Of a stretch of 64,000 nt of DNA, positions 46,700 to 58,126 are shown piece by piece. Numbering within the stretch: the stretch's first letter is position 1; each line of letters opens with the position of its first letter. The position numbers and the translations under genes are program-made. Under the pieces are notes generated by a model that had not been told where the DNA came from, searched no databases, and was given only the letters and a program-made list of their open reading frames with translations. Source of the DNA: Odontesthes bonariensis (Eukaryota; Chordata; Actinopteri; Atheriniformes; Atherinopsidae); contig NC_134515.1 in the NCBI RefSeq assembly GCF_027942865.1, forward strand, positions 28,587,949 to 28,651,948. Direction: 5' to 3'.

Positions 46700-49310
46700 A
46701 TATTCACTTGTTCAGTAAAAAAATTGCCGAAAAGAGTCTTCAGTGCTGAGGGGCAGTTGAAATATCACAAGAAAAAACAAGTATTCCTTCGGCCACCGTA
46801 AGCAGTGCCCTGAATATTCCACTCCGTTTGTCTGGAATAAAGGTTTTGATTGACAAAACAGTATATTTTTTAAAACATACAAACTTAGAAAAATGGCCTC
46901 AAAAGTTGCAACAGTAAAAAACTGAGTCTCTGCCGCAGAAATCCGTTGGACTGTATTATTAAGCAGAATGTCACCCTGCGAATGTTGAGCCTGATGCTGG
47001 CTCTGGGTGCGGTGGACTCTGTTCGAGTGACAACAGTCCACTGTGAGTTTGAAGGACTTCACATGAGTAATAGGGCCCCGCTGGCCCCACCTGCATGTCT
47101 CCTCCCACACAGTCTACTCAAAGTAACACCAGAGTGACACTGCAGGAGAGAAAACCCTCATGATCACATAGAGTTATATGGTGCTTATGGTATTCAACTT
47201 AATAGAAATGTCTTACTATACATTTAATCTGAAGACGGCTTCTGCAAATCAGGGCTACAAATCTGAAGCCACATGAGCTGTTTTCCCATGGTGATGTCAT
47301 GGCAAACCAAAGGGGAAATGGCACCTCCAGAGGGAACAACAGCAGACCTTGTCTCAAAAAAAGTAATGTGGTATGTATTTGACATGCATGTATTTGTTTT
47401 CGTCACACTCCTCGGAGTGTCTAAAAAAAGCTGTCTAAAAAAAAATAAAATTGCCTCCAGTTTGTAGGGAAGAGGGAGCATATAGTAACATTAAATTCAA
47501 GTTTTAAAAGAATTCGATGTAGTTGCATTGTTAAAAATGACAAGATGGGGGTTTCAGGTCTCTTAATTAAGATATTTTCATGATGTGAGACACGGTATAG
47601 CAAACAAAGAAGAACATTTTCAGATTTATGAAGCTTGAAGAGCGGTTTTGTCATTTAGCAGTCTGCAGTATCACAATGTATGAATCTATATTGGTCAAAC
47701 ATGTCTTTTGCCTGCCAGACTGACTGAGCTGTTATGACAGTGTTGAGGGTTTGTGTAGGCTTGGCACACTGTGCAGTGAGATCTGTGAAACATCTTTTTA
47801 ACTTCACACGTGCGCACCAACACACTTTAAACCCCAAGTTAACAGCAAACCTCCAGGAAAGGGAGCAAACAAAAACAAATACGCTGTGTTCAAATCTGTG
47901 GCAGTGCACACCCATGCCTGAGTGCTGTGCTCCACAAGCCCACACATTCACTCACAGCACAGGCCTTTGTACAGTTTTAGTTCACCGCACCCTGAGTATA
48001 GAGCAGCCTGATTGTTCCCCAGTGACCCCACTCTTTCTACTTCAAGGCCTGTTAGATGAAGCCACTTTAATCACAATAATCAAATGACTGTAGATGTTTC
48101 CCAATATTTTGAAGTATAAAGCATGGAATCTGCAGCAGTCCTGCAGTTCAAGGAAAGCAGGGCTGCATTATGGCGTCCATGCCATTCATTGACAGATGTA
48201 AGTGCTCACGGTGAAACAATGTTTTTGGCGACCCGGTGCAGAATAGAGCTGCTGAGACAATGAAGACAAAACAGTATGGCAAACAAATACCTTAAAGTAC
48301 AAAAAAATCTTTATTAACAAGACTACTGCATTGGTATGTTACTGTACCAGAATCTATTTGGGCAAAGTCTCTTACTCCCTGTTTCTGGTTTGTTTGACTT
48401 GTTTTAGAGGCAGAATCATTTCCTGCCTCCTGTTTGTTTTACCAGATCACACCTTTTCCCACCTAGAAACACCCTGATCAATTCAGATGCACAACAGTGT
48501 GCGTCTTTATTACACATTCTCCACGAGCCCTGTTGCCCTCTTGACATACAAACAGGCTCTCATTGTCTCACGGGAAACGTGCTGCAGAACACACAGTGTC
48601 CAGGCTCGGACCGCAGCTCCGGTGCTGTGAAACAAGTGCAGCTTTATTTTGCAGGATGGTTGAGGCTCCACCCTGGGTTTTCCTTGAATGGCATCACACA
48701 GTTTTAACTGTTTTAGCTTCGACTCACCTGCCCGTCATAATGCTTATGTCAGACTGTAGCTGTTTGAGGGCTTCTCAACATTCCTACTTTATGAACAGGG
48801 AGAGGCCCGGTTAACCGGCAAGCCCAATAAAAAGTTAAAAACAGGAGTCTGCGCAGCAGATGGGGAACTATTTTTGTTTATCTCTGTTTCTTTGCATCTA
48901 TTTGATTTTAACACCAAGGGTCCAAATTCTAAGCCGACTTGTAAATCTCTTGATCTTTGTCATTAGTTTTCAACTAAGTCAAAAAGGTTCCTAGAATTTG
49001 TGGCTTTTGCAGCTCTTTCCCAACTATATTAGCAAGCTGTTGAGTTTGTACATGGTCCAAAGAGTAAAAAAGAGCAATACATATGTTTTTTTGTTGTTAA
49101 CACAAATTTCTAAATAGAAAGAAAAAAAATTCTCTGGGCCTCTAATCAGTGCCTTTATGTTTGTATTCACCAGGATTGCTGGGCTGCTTAATCACGTTTT
49201 TATCCCTTATATTTTTTGTGTTACAACACATATGAGTAATATCTTCTGCTTTGTATCTGCAGAACACCATGGAAAGTCTCATAACGTGAGGTCAGACCAT
49301 CCGTATCTAG
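46700..49310. other. emilin3 upstream region
   Basis: Probable promoter side of emilin3. Small ORFs only; none resembles a family. 48.3-49.2 kb is AT-rich with homopolymer runs. Confidence 0.45.
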
Positions 49311-49457
49311 ACTGTTGGATTTACAGTTGACGCGTCTGTCACGGCGGTGGCGGACCGTGACGTCAAAATGACGTATCAGGCATGGCGCTTGCCTTGAAAA
49401 GATGGCGCAGCGCGTTGTCGTGCACCAGTAGATTTTTGTAACTTGGCTGCGCCGAGA

Positions 49458-49724
49458 ATGACAAACCGGATGGACCGATGTGAGACCAGGCTCAGTCAGG
49501 AGGTGTGTTTGTACAGACAGCTGTACGAAACTGCAGTAAAACAGCACAGGGACCACATAAACTCCCAAAACTGGTGGACAGAGATGGGCAGAACTTTGGG
49601 GAAAGAGGGAGAGTTCTGTAAGAATGTGTGGAAGAAGCTACGGGACAGATACGTGAAGGCAAAGAAGAGGGCAGAGACTCAAAAAGTGGTGATGCCGGGG
49701 GTTTCAAACCCTCACCTCTTTTAA
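49458..49724 (+). CDS. MADF-like DNA-binding protein of the Harbinger element, partial
   Basis: About 88 codons from ATG 49458. MADF-type features are W of NWWTEMGRTLG and CKNVWKKLRDRYVKAKK. It ends soon after the domain (VSNPHLF stop), so a BESS tail is not joined to it. In the family this protein helps import the transposase and bind DNA. Its first bases match, in inverse orientation, 52.32-52.37 kb. Confidence 0.7.
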   Translation: MTNRMDRCETRLSQEVCLYRQLYETAVKQHRDHINSQNWWTEMGRTLGKEGEFCKNVWKKLRDRYVKAKKRAETQKVVMPGVSNPHLF

Positions 49725-49792
49725 CTGAATTAAAAAATTTAAATTAGCCGAATACTGCTACAGTATCATTAATGACAGTGTTCCTGCTCTTC

Positions 49793-50740
49793 ATTGTTTT
49801 CTTCTCCACTTTCGTTAAGCTAGGAATCTCAACCGTCTCTAAAATCGTCTCCACTACCTGCAGAGAAATCTGGCTGGCACTGAGAGAGGAATACGTTTCA
49901 TTTCCCAAAGCAGATGAATGGGAAAGCATCAGTAAAGACTTTTGGAATGGCTGGAACTTTCCCAATTGTCTGGGGTGCATCGATGGGAAACATGTCACTA
50001 TTAAAGGCCCACCAAATGCTGGAAGCGACTATTTTAATTACAAACGCACGCATTCGATTGTGCTAATGGCGGCATGCGACGCAAGGTATCGTTTCACCAT
50101 GGTGGACATTGGTGCCTATGGTCGACTCGTGAGAGTGATGGAGGGATTTTCCAAAGCAGCCGCTTCGGGCCAGGTCTTCTGGAGAGGACCCTCCACCTGC
50201 CACAGCCTGCAAACCTGCCTGGGACCACCACTCCTTTGCCGCATGTGTTCTTGGGAGATGCTGCCTTTCCTCTCCATAGGAACCTCTTGCGACCTTATCC
50301 AGGTACAGACATCAAGCATAATATTCTATTTCTTAATGTTTTGCTACAATTTTATGCATGACCATGAACTTAGGATATAGTTCAGTACAGTGTGGAACAG
50401 TTCAGCATTATTAAAACTGTTTTTTGTTTTCAGGGGCTAACCTGGAGGACGACAAGGCCACATATAATTACCGGCATTCAAGAGCTCGCAGGATCATCGA
50501 GAACAGCTTTGGCATCCTGGCTGCACGCTGGAGGATTCTTGGGAGGCCCATGGAATTCCACCAAGACAAAGTGGTGGATGTCGTGAAGGCGTGTGTTGCT
50601 CTTCACAACATGCTTTTAGAGACAGATGCTGCACGGACACCAACTTCCAGCTACATCCCGCCCAACTTTGTTGATGGAGAGTCGGCATCAGGTGATGTTG
50701 TGCCAGGAGAATGGCGGGCACATGTTGCTGGGGACAGTAA
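49793..50740 (+). pseudogene. Harbinger DDE transposase, frameshifted
   Basis: DDE_Tnp_4-like enzyme that cuts and joins the transposon ends. Visible parts: [15 protein letters not shown], then [12 protein letters not shown] (first D), [16 protein letters not shown], then a frameshift near 50120 to [10 protein letters not shown] and [17 protein letters not shown] (second D). An intron lies at about 50303-50433 (GTACAG...TTTCAG). The last exon has [20 protein letters not shown] (catalytic E) and [16 protein letters not shown]. The N-terminal third is missing or unrecognisable. The frameshift makes this copy inactive unless read through. Confidence 0.85.
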
Positions 50741-51088
50741 CTTGTGCAATGCTGGGAGACTGAGTGTGGCACTTTTTCAAAAGACCGGAAGGACTTGTCC
50801 CCTGGCAGGAAACTGTCATCCGCAGAGGTTTTCTGCACTGATCCACAGTGTTTTTTATTTTGTAATAACTACTTTTTTTTTAAAATAGTTATTACAACAT
50901 GTGGCGGGAATGACCTCAAGGACTTTTTTTCTGCACTGATCACCTGTGTTTTTTATTTTGTAATAACTACTTTAAAAAAATAATTAAACTTGTATATGCA
51001 ATGGTTTTGGTGCTTTTATTCCTTTATTCCTCAAAAATCAAAGTCAAAATTTTGTGTCGGCTGATTTTCATGGTACCTCTACTTATAT

Positions 51089-51560
51089 AATGGCTGATGC
51101 TGCATAAGTTGAAATCTCTATAGGTATGCTGATGTCCAGCTGCACCCCAAATGCCAAGGCGTTCTCACCTGTAATTACATAATGGCTGAGGCTGCAGAAG
51201 TTGAAATCTCTATAGGTATGCTGATGTCCAGCTGCACCCCAAATGCAAAGGCATTCTCATCTGTAATTACATAATGGCTGAGGCTGCAGAAGTTGAAATC
51301 TCTATAGGTATGCTGATGTCCAGCTGCACCCCAAATGCAAAGGCATTCTCATCTGTAATTACATAATGGCTGAGGCTGCAGAAGTTGAAATCTCTATAGG
51401 TATGCTGATGTCCAGCTGCACCCCAAATGCAAAGGCATTCTCACCTGTAATTACATAATGGCTGAGGCTGCAGAAGTTGAAATCTCTATAGGTATGCTGA
51501 TGTCCAGCTGCACCCCAAATGCAAAGGCATTCTCACCTGTAATTACATAATGGCTGAGGC
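51089..51560. repeat. 92-bp tandem repeat, five units plus a partial sixth
   Basis: Units begin AATGGCTGAGGCTGCAGAAG at 51089, 51181, 51273, 51365, 51457 and 51549 (partial): an exact 92-bp period. Units 2-5 are nearly identical; the first differs at several positions. It lies between the transposase and BESS ORFs within the Harbinger element. Confidence 0.95.
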
Positions 51561-51667
51561 TTATATGATGATTATATAGCGGTTTTCATTCGCTTCCAGT
51601 GAAAGAAACAACGAATTCCAAACGACATTTTCCAAACTTTTATTTTCAAATAATGTACATAACATTG

Positions 51668-52099
51668 TCACTCATCTGGATGAAAATTTGACACACAGTC
51701 CAACAACCCGCGTTTGAGTTGGTCGTGGTGGCCAACAGGAACCACATGTGTTGCTATGTCAGCCAACGACAGAAAGAAGGACTGCATTGGCGTGCGGTGT
51801 GACTGCTCTTTGAGCATGTTCATAAGCTGCTGTCTATGTTCAGCAGCAGGGTCACCTGCGTTCCTTTTCCTCTTGCGAGGTGGCGAGGGCAAGGACAAGC
51901 TAGATGTGCTAGGTGCCGAGGGGGCGGGAAGGCATGCCGATGTGGATGCCGTTGCAGGTGGCTGGTCCTCGGGTGTCAGGAAGGAAGGTGGACTTCTTGG
52001 GGCAATGGGGGACACACACACGGACAGACTCGGTGGAGTCCTTTGTGGTGTCGAAACAACATCCCGAAAAACTGGTGTATCAATCTGGGTGCTCTTCAT
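51668..52099 (-). CDS. BESS-like C-terminal exon of a MADF/BESS protein
   Basis: An open frame of 143 codons, likely an exon with acceptor near 52108 (TCTCCAG in sense). Pro/Ser-rich, with a basic PPRKRKRN nuclear-localisation-like string, ending in QSFFLSLADIATHVVPVGHH, which fits a BESS motif (FFLSL...). A MADF start in the same orientation remains only as a stub near 52.35 kb (MDHFETKLSEEV). Confidence 0.6.
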   Translation of the reverse strand: MKSTQIDTPVFRDVVSTPQRTPPSLSVCVSPIAPRSPPSFLTPEDQPPATASTSACLPAPSAPSTSSLSLPSPPRKRKRNAGDPAAEHRQQLMNMLKEQSHRTPMQSFFLSLADIATHVVPVGHHDQLKRGLLDCVSNFHPDE

Positions 52100-52469
52100 T
52101 TGCCTTTCCTGGAGAGTCTACATTAAACAAACATAAAAGAGACGTTTTTAACATACGATTCAGATAAAGTTGATATAGCTACCAACGATTGTTTTGCTTT
52201 TAAGAAAGGGGACACAAAGTAGCTTTTTACTCACCATATTTGTTTCGGTGTCTCTGTGTTTCACGAAATTTGTGACCCAAGATAATTCACCTAAAAGAGG
52301 TGACGGTCTGCAGCCCACGGCACTTCCTCACTGAGCTTGGTCTCGAAATGGTCCATCCGGTCTGCGCCGTCTTTTCAAGGGAAGCGCCATGCCTGATACG
52401 TCATTTCGACGTCACGGTGCGACACCGCCGTCACCGTGGCAGACGCGTCAACTGTAAATCCGGCTTTAG

Positions 52470-54170
52470 GAGGCACGAGCACTGACCAATCCTAACTACC
52501 TGTGAGGTGGGGCTGAACTGTTTGAATTGGCTGTGTGGAGCGGATGATATGAGAAGCTAATGAGTTTAGGAAAAGTTACCACAGGTTAGGCGGATAACAC
52601 AACAAAGGCAAGGCCGGGCAAGGAGCTAGCGTGGAACTCGCTGGCTTGGTCCTAGTTGAATATGAGCTAAATGCGGAAACTGCTAGCAGAGCAGAGCACG
52701 ACCTGAAACTTGCTAGCCACTGAATTTGCCGGCTCTGGAAGCACCAAGCTAAATAGCTACCGGACAGCTTGTGGCCTTTCTAACAGTTCATTCAACAAGC
52801 AAACCTGTTTCCTGGGTTCCTCCAGCTGATTCACCTGGAAGTGGCTGCTTCAACTTGCAGTCCATTCTGCTAGCTCACATGCTAGCTATTTTCCAAGCCT
52901 ATCTTATCCCGCCGCTCCAGATCTGGCAGCTTTATTGGTGAGCGAGTTTCTGGTCGGCTTGCTGAGTGCCAGGGCTTCGCTTTAGGCCTTTCCTCTGCTG
53001 TGTACCAGAGAGCACTTCTGGACGCTCCGGGGTAGTTGGCAGCCTGACAGACCAAGTTGCTTAAGGCTCTGTTTACATGAATTCATTTCACCATTTCTTC
53101 GTGTCGGCGTCTTGCAAACTATTTACATTTACACTGAAACGGGGATCGGCTGATTCGCTAGTCACATGACTAATCAGCCATCACATCACATGATCGCCCT
53201 TGCATCTGGAGCATGAGCAACTGCTTTATATTAACCATTCTTCGGCGACAACAACTTGGTCCACGAAATTGTCCCACCATGCGCTGCTTCTTCCCGGTCT
53301 AACCCAAAAGCGGCGCTCCATGTACGGCTTGCGTTACTGCTGTGGCTGGGTTCTCATTATAAAAGCCGAGTATTAAGAGCTCAGCACTGCGTATCCCCGT
53401 TTCTCACCGTTTACAACTGCTAAAATCAGCATCGTATGCGAATGCTTACGTGGGCTCCGGCGTCTTTGAATCCTCCACCTATGAAGTCGTATTCCAGTAT
53501 TTTAATGTAAATGGACAGTGCATCCGCGATAGAAACGATGTTGAAAGCATGGAAGGTATCATTAGGATGACCTTGACCTCTTTCTACTTTCCTGGGATTT
53601 GCTTTTTGGTATCAAAGCTATGTCATCGTAAAAGTCATTGAATAAATATGTGGTGGAATTACTCCAGTATTACACCTGGTTATTGCTTAGCAGCAGCAGG
53701 GAAGGCTGGTGTCAGCTGGTGCTGGCTGGAGTTGTGGACAGGGTCAGATTAGCATTTTCATAAAGGTAGGATGTGGTTATATCCCAAGTAGTTTTAAAGG
53801 AATGATAGTTTTTTACAAACATTTTGTATAGCAGCAGTAGAGGATTCATAACAGTCAGAGTCTGACTTTAAAGTTGTATCTGCTTTGCTTCATTGTTTGT
53901 TTTAAAGTGGCCTCTTGTATGTTCACAGCAATGTAAAAAAAACAAACATCACAAACCTGACGCTTGTTTCCTGTTTTGTTAGGCCCCCTCAAAGAGTGTT
54001 CTGTTTCCCCACATCTAGATCAGGATATTTTTGGGTGAACCCATTTTCATTTTACACTTGTAGAAACAAATTCCTTCAGAGCCACTCTACAAATGTTGGC
54101 CCGAGCGAACCTCATTTTGTGGCCACATGGCCAGCCGGGGGTCATGGCACACTTCACATGTTAGCCTAAG
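52470..54170. other. Intergenic spacer
   Basis: GC-richer than the surroundings, with many GCTAGC/GCTAG strings. 53.05-53.45 kb (GTTTACATGAATTCATTTCACC ... CCGTTTACAACTG) looks like a decayed non-autonomous DNA transposon, but I could not pair its ends. Confidence 0.35.
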
Positions 54171-54179
54171 AGGTTAAGT

Positions 54180-54445
54180 GTGTTTGTTGTTGCCAGACAC
54201 ATGGCAGTATGTACACATCTGGAGATAGTTAGTGCACACTCACACACATTTCCAGAGGGATGGTCCACAGTAGGAAAACATTTACCCAAACTGGCTCCCG
54301 AAGCCTTCACTTTTCCACGGTGTCACAGGGCCATCACAGAGACAAACAGCCCACACATGCACGGGGGAGAACATCCAAACTATACACAGAAAGAAACACG
54401 GAATCTTCTTGCCATGAAGCAAAGGTGCTAACCACCACACCACCA
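54180..54445. repeat. Teleost dispersed repeat, 3' half
   Basis: Contains GCACGGGGGAGAACATCCAAAC, CACAGAAAGAAACACGGAA and GGTGCTAACCACCACACCACC, the recognisable end of a very common fish interspersed repeat. Confidence 0.65.
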
Positions 54446-54629
54446 TGCAGCATCCATGTTAATTTAGTCTCTCAAACTGCAGCAATAACAGTAAAGCTTC
54501 TTTCATTTCAAGTTTAAAAAGCTTAAAAGTCTACGCATATCGTTGTGTTATACTATAGACTGACTAGAGCTGAGATGATTAGTAGATTAACCCAGTTAGA
54601 TTGATACAAATCAGTTCACGAATCAAAAA

Positions 54630-54840
54630 CTACTATATATTTATGCCAAAAAAGTTGGCGTAGAAAGAAAGTGCAAATTAATAACGACATGTAGTGATTT
54701 GCAAGTCTTGATAAAAGTTGGGACGGGGCCATTTTTACCACTCTTTAGCATCCCCTCTTCTTTTAACAACCGTCTCTAAATGTCTGGGAACTGAGGAGAC
54801 CAGAGAAATGCTGTTCCATTCTTGTCTTATATATAATTTT
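54630..54840. repeat. Degraded interspersed DNA repeat
   Basis: Strings GTAGTGATTTGCAAGTC, AAAAGTTGGGACGGGGCCAT and GGGAACTGAGGAGACCAG match a familiar teleost repeat. Boundaries uncertain. Confidence 0.5.
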
Positions 54841-54849
54841 ACTTCTTTG

Positions 54850-56550
54850 TTGTTTTATTAGTTGCTTATCATAATTATCTAAGTTAGTTCATTCATCAAA
54901 AAAATTCACAAATTAATTCATGAACAAATTTAGTTTTTTCTTTAGTTTTTCCGGTCCTTGTCCACAGAGCAGGACACAAACAGCCCCCCTGAACAAGTTG
55001 CACAGAATGGTCTGTTTGGTGTGTAATTGTTTGGTTCTTTTTTTTTTTAAATAAAAAATTAAAGTGTAAAAGTACTATTTTCACTTGTTTATGTAGCATA
55101 TGGCTTTCTTGGTAATAGGGTAAGACTGCCCCCTTGTGTCAACTAACACCCATGAACCACCATGCATCTTAGTTTCTTTCTCGTCTTTGAACGGTTTACA
55201 TCAACGAGTAACACTATTGCTAAATAGGTAGCCAAGCTGTACCTTATGTCCACAGTGTGACATAAACCAGGTCACGGCCAGGTTTTCTTTATCTGCTGGA
55301 AATGACCATAAAACCGATCCCTGGAAAAGAATTCCTAAGTCAAAATTTAAAACAAATGCCAGTTGCTCCGTGTGAACCTCAGACGTATACTATTCATATT
55401 TTAGGCTCTTTGATGTTCTCTCCTGTGGAAACTATTAATTCCAGCCCCCCCTTTCATCTTTTCACGCTCTAACCAGGCCAAACGTGCCCACGCGTAGGGC
55501 CCGGTCACGGTGCTGTAGTGTCAGTTACCTCAGAAGCGTCTGCAGAGGCTTCTCGTGCACACGCCCTGCCAATTAAACCCAAACCAATCAGTTGTGTTTA
55601 CAGTCTTCAGAGCGCTTTCTGGTCTAACTGAGATCATTTGCGATGTTTCTGTGATTTATTGTTTATAAAAGAAAAAGGCAGCAGTCATGAACAGTCGTAC
55701 GTTCGATTGTCTCTGGTAATTTGAACGATTCATTGTGGTGGATGCCGTCAGCTTGTGTGCAATCATTTCAAGTAAACATTTTCCACACGCTGCAAAACCA
55801 AAAGCAGCAGGGAGCTCTGCCTTAGATCCCTTCTTAAAAACATTTGAATTCTGATAAAGTCACATCAGGACACACATGATTTATCACAAAACGCCTTACT
55901 GTTGTTGCTGCTGTGTATAAGAAAATACACCTCAAGACACCGAAGAGTTATGTGGGCCCTCATCGTAAAACTACTATTTTTCCAAATGTGACTGTGCTGA
56001 ACTTTTTCTTAAAGGCTCAAGGAACCACTTTAGGGACATTTTTTATTTGATTTTTTAATCACTGCTGCTTTGCAAAGAGATGGATAAAATATTCACACCT
56101 TCCTGTCTTTAATGTGTCTTTAATATGAAGCTTGTGCGAGGAGATGTCGGCTAAGCTCAAAGACAAAGAGAAAGAGATGTTGGGCTCTAAGTTTGTAAAA
56201 GCAGTTTTATTGATTCATTAACTCTCATTTTCTCCCAGATATCTACCCATTTAAACATTTCACACAGAGGTATAATGAGCAGTTGTATGTTTGAACATCA
56301 GTTCAAACACTTCACTAGGGGGCAGTACATCCCTTCTTCTCCTCTCCAACACCATGCAACCCCCCCTGTTTAATGTTTTGAGCCTAATGAGCATTATGGT
56401 TATCATCTTTCTGTATTTATCTTGTCCTCCTCCGTGTAGTTCATGTCTAGTGCAAAGAACTCAAGTAGTTTTGAGACAGTTGTACTTTACTTGAGTGCTC
56501 TTTTTCTAAATCTTTACTTCCACTCCACTGCATTTCAGAAAACTATCTTG
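54850..56550. other. Intergenic spacer
   Basis: AT-rich; no exon or repeat boundary recognised. Confidence 0.4.
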
Positions 56551-56740
56551 CATGTGTCCATCCATCCACTCCTTACACCTGTTCTGGGTTGGATGCTGAT
56601 GTTTGTTCCTGCTGCCAGGGAGGGTGCAGCGTGGACAGGTCTCCCACGGCCTCCACAGAGAGCATACAGCTGTGCATACTTGGTCAGCCTTCACTCATCC
56701 AACGGTCAATTGAGAATCACTGATTAATGATATATGAATG
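56550..56740. repeat. Teleost dispersed repeat, 5' half
   Basis: CCATCCATCCACTCCTTACACC through GTGCAGCGTGGACAGGTCTCC to TGAGAATCACTGATTAATG resembles the front half of the repeat whose end lies at 54.2-54.4 kb. Confidence 0.55.
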
Positions 56741-57699
56741 TCTCTGCGATGTTGGAGAAAACCACACAGTGTCATATTAAACTATATTAGTCACAGGGGC
56801 CAAAGCAGCTCTTTTACTATACTACTTCAGCTACATTTGATGCTCAGTTCTGCTGCAGTCACGTAGGATTTTTCATGTTGCCTTGTGTTTTAAAGTGATA
56901 TTCTGGTTGGATTGGCCATGCCTTGTCGCAACTGTTAAAAAGAGATGGAATAATGGTCGATTATCAAATGCCCACCAGCTATGAGCTCCAAGTAGCAGTT
57001 AAGATTGCCATTATGTCCGACTCTGACCGAAATTCACTGTAACTTTGTCTCGGAACTGTTGCTTGTCAGAAAACAGCGGTAACTCCCAGTGGCACAGCAA
57101 GGCGTCCTCGAGCACATCAGTGTGGGTCTTTGTTTCTCATGTGAAAAATGCGAATATTTAGGCGAGTTGTAAACAAAGTCTCAAACATCTCTTTTTTTGT
57201 GTTGGAGTTTGTGGGGCAGTTGGGTGTGTTGCTGTCACCTGAAGGCTCCTCACAGGAAAAAGTGAAACCATGTTGGCTTGGAGGTCTGCATTTTGAGCGG
57301 TTAAAACGAATTTTCCTGTGCTTTAATGAAAAAGATTGGGCCTGCAGAATGGAAAATGTGGTGTGCTGCAGCAAATTCAAGACAAAACTTATAATTGGTG
57401 GCATTTCGAATGCAGTAATCCCACCAAACAGACAGGGCATCGACAGCCCTTCACTGTTAGACCAATGTGGTCAAGAAAAGGCAGGTGAGTGCAAGCAAAG
57501 TACTCAGTGACATCTGTCCTGCAGCTCCTCTGCACTAACCTCACAAAGAGGGTTCATCAGTGAGGACGCGTCACTCAGGGACGCCTACAGAGCTCCCTTT
57601 CTTTAAGAAAAGGCAAAGGGGGAATTCCTTATGGTGGATGCTGCAGTGATGAGAAGCCTTTTTCATCCGGCTGTTTTTACAGAGCCCTCACTAGCTGCG

Positions 57700-58126
57700 T
57701 TAATTACAGGGCCCGGGGCTGCACTTTTGAGCTCGCAGCGCTCATGCGTGGTCTTGAGAAAAATCCGCGCGGCTGATTCTCACGACACAAATCATTTTAT
57801 TTAAAAAAAAAAAAAAAAACAGGCACAGATACGCGCGCCGTGCACGCGCAAACTCCCGCGCCCGACTGAGCCAACTGAAGCAGTCGGCCAGCTTCTCAGG
57901 GACATTCCTTCCTTCCTGTTTCTCTAACAACTTTAGCTCGTACACAACGTCAGTCAGCGAAAAGCTTTCAAAGCCTTTTCCCAGTCTGTACCAGAAGCAC
58001 GCGGAAGGATGTGGAGCGTCGCTGGACTGCACTGAAACTTTTTTTTTTTTGGTCGGAAAACATCGCGCAGAGAGGAGGAGAGGTGGAGGCAGCCTGAGAC
58101 GATGGCAGACTTTTTCTAGAATCAAC
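57700..58126 (+). promoter_or_regulatory. CpG-rich promoter and 5' UTR of the gene starting at 58127
   Basis: CpG dinucleotides are dense around 57825-57860 (ACGCGCGCCGTGCACGCGCAA) and 58000-58110, in contrast to the AT-rich flanks. The following ATG has the context ATCAACATGG. Confidence 0.6.

Larger units (their letters stand above)
49317..52461. mobile_element. PIF/Harbinger transposon, about 3.1 kb
   Basis: Long inverted ends: GGATTTACAGTTGACGCGTC at 49317 and its complement ending at 52461. Similarity continues inward through CCGTGACGTC(A/G)AAATGACG and GGCATGGCGCTT for about 100 bp, with further homology to the start of a MADF exon. Contents are a DDE transposase on plus, a MADF ORF on plus, a BESS-like ORF on minus and a 92-bp tandem repeat. 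The outermost bases differ (CTGTT versus AAGCC), so I could not fix the target duplication. Confidence 0.88.

Noticed and set aside
51089-51560. CRISPR-like array
   Set aside because: Units are contiguous 92-bp tandem copies without unique spacers, within a eukaryotic transposon.
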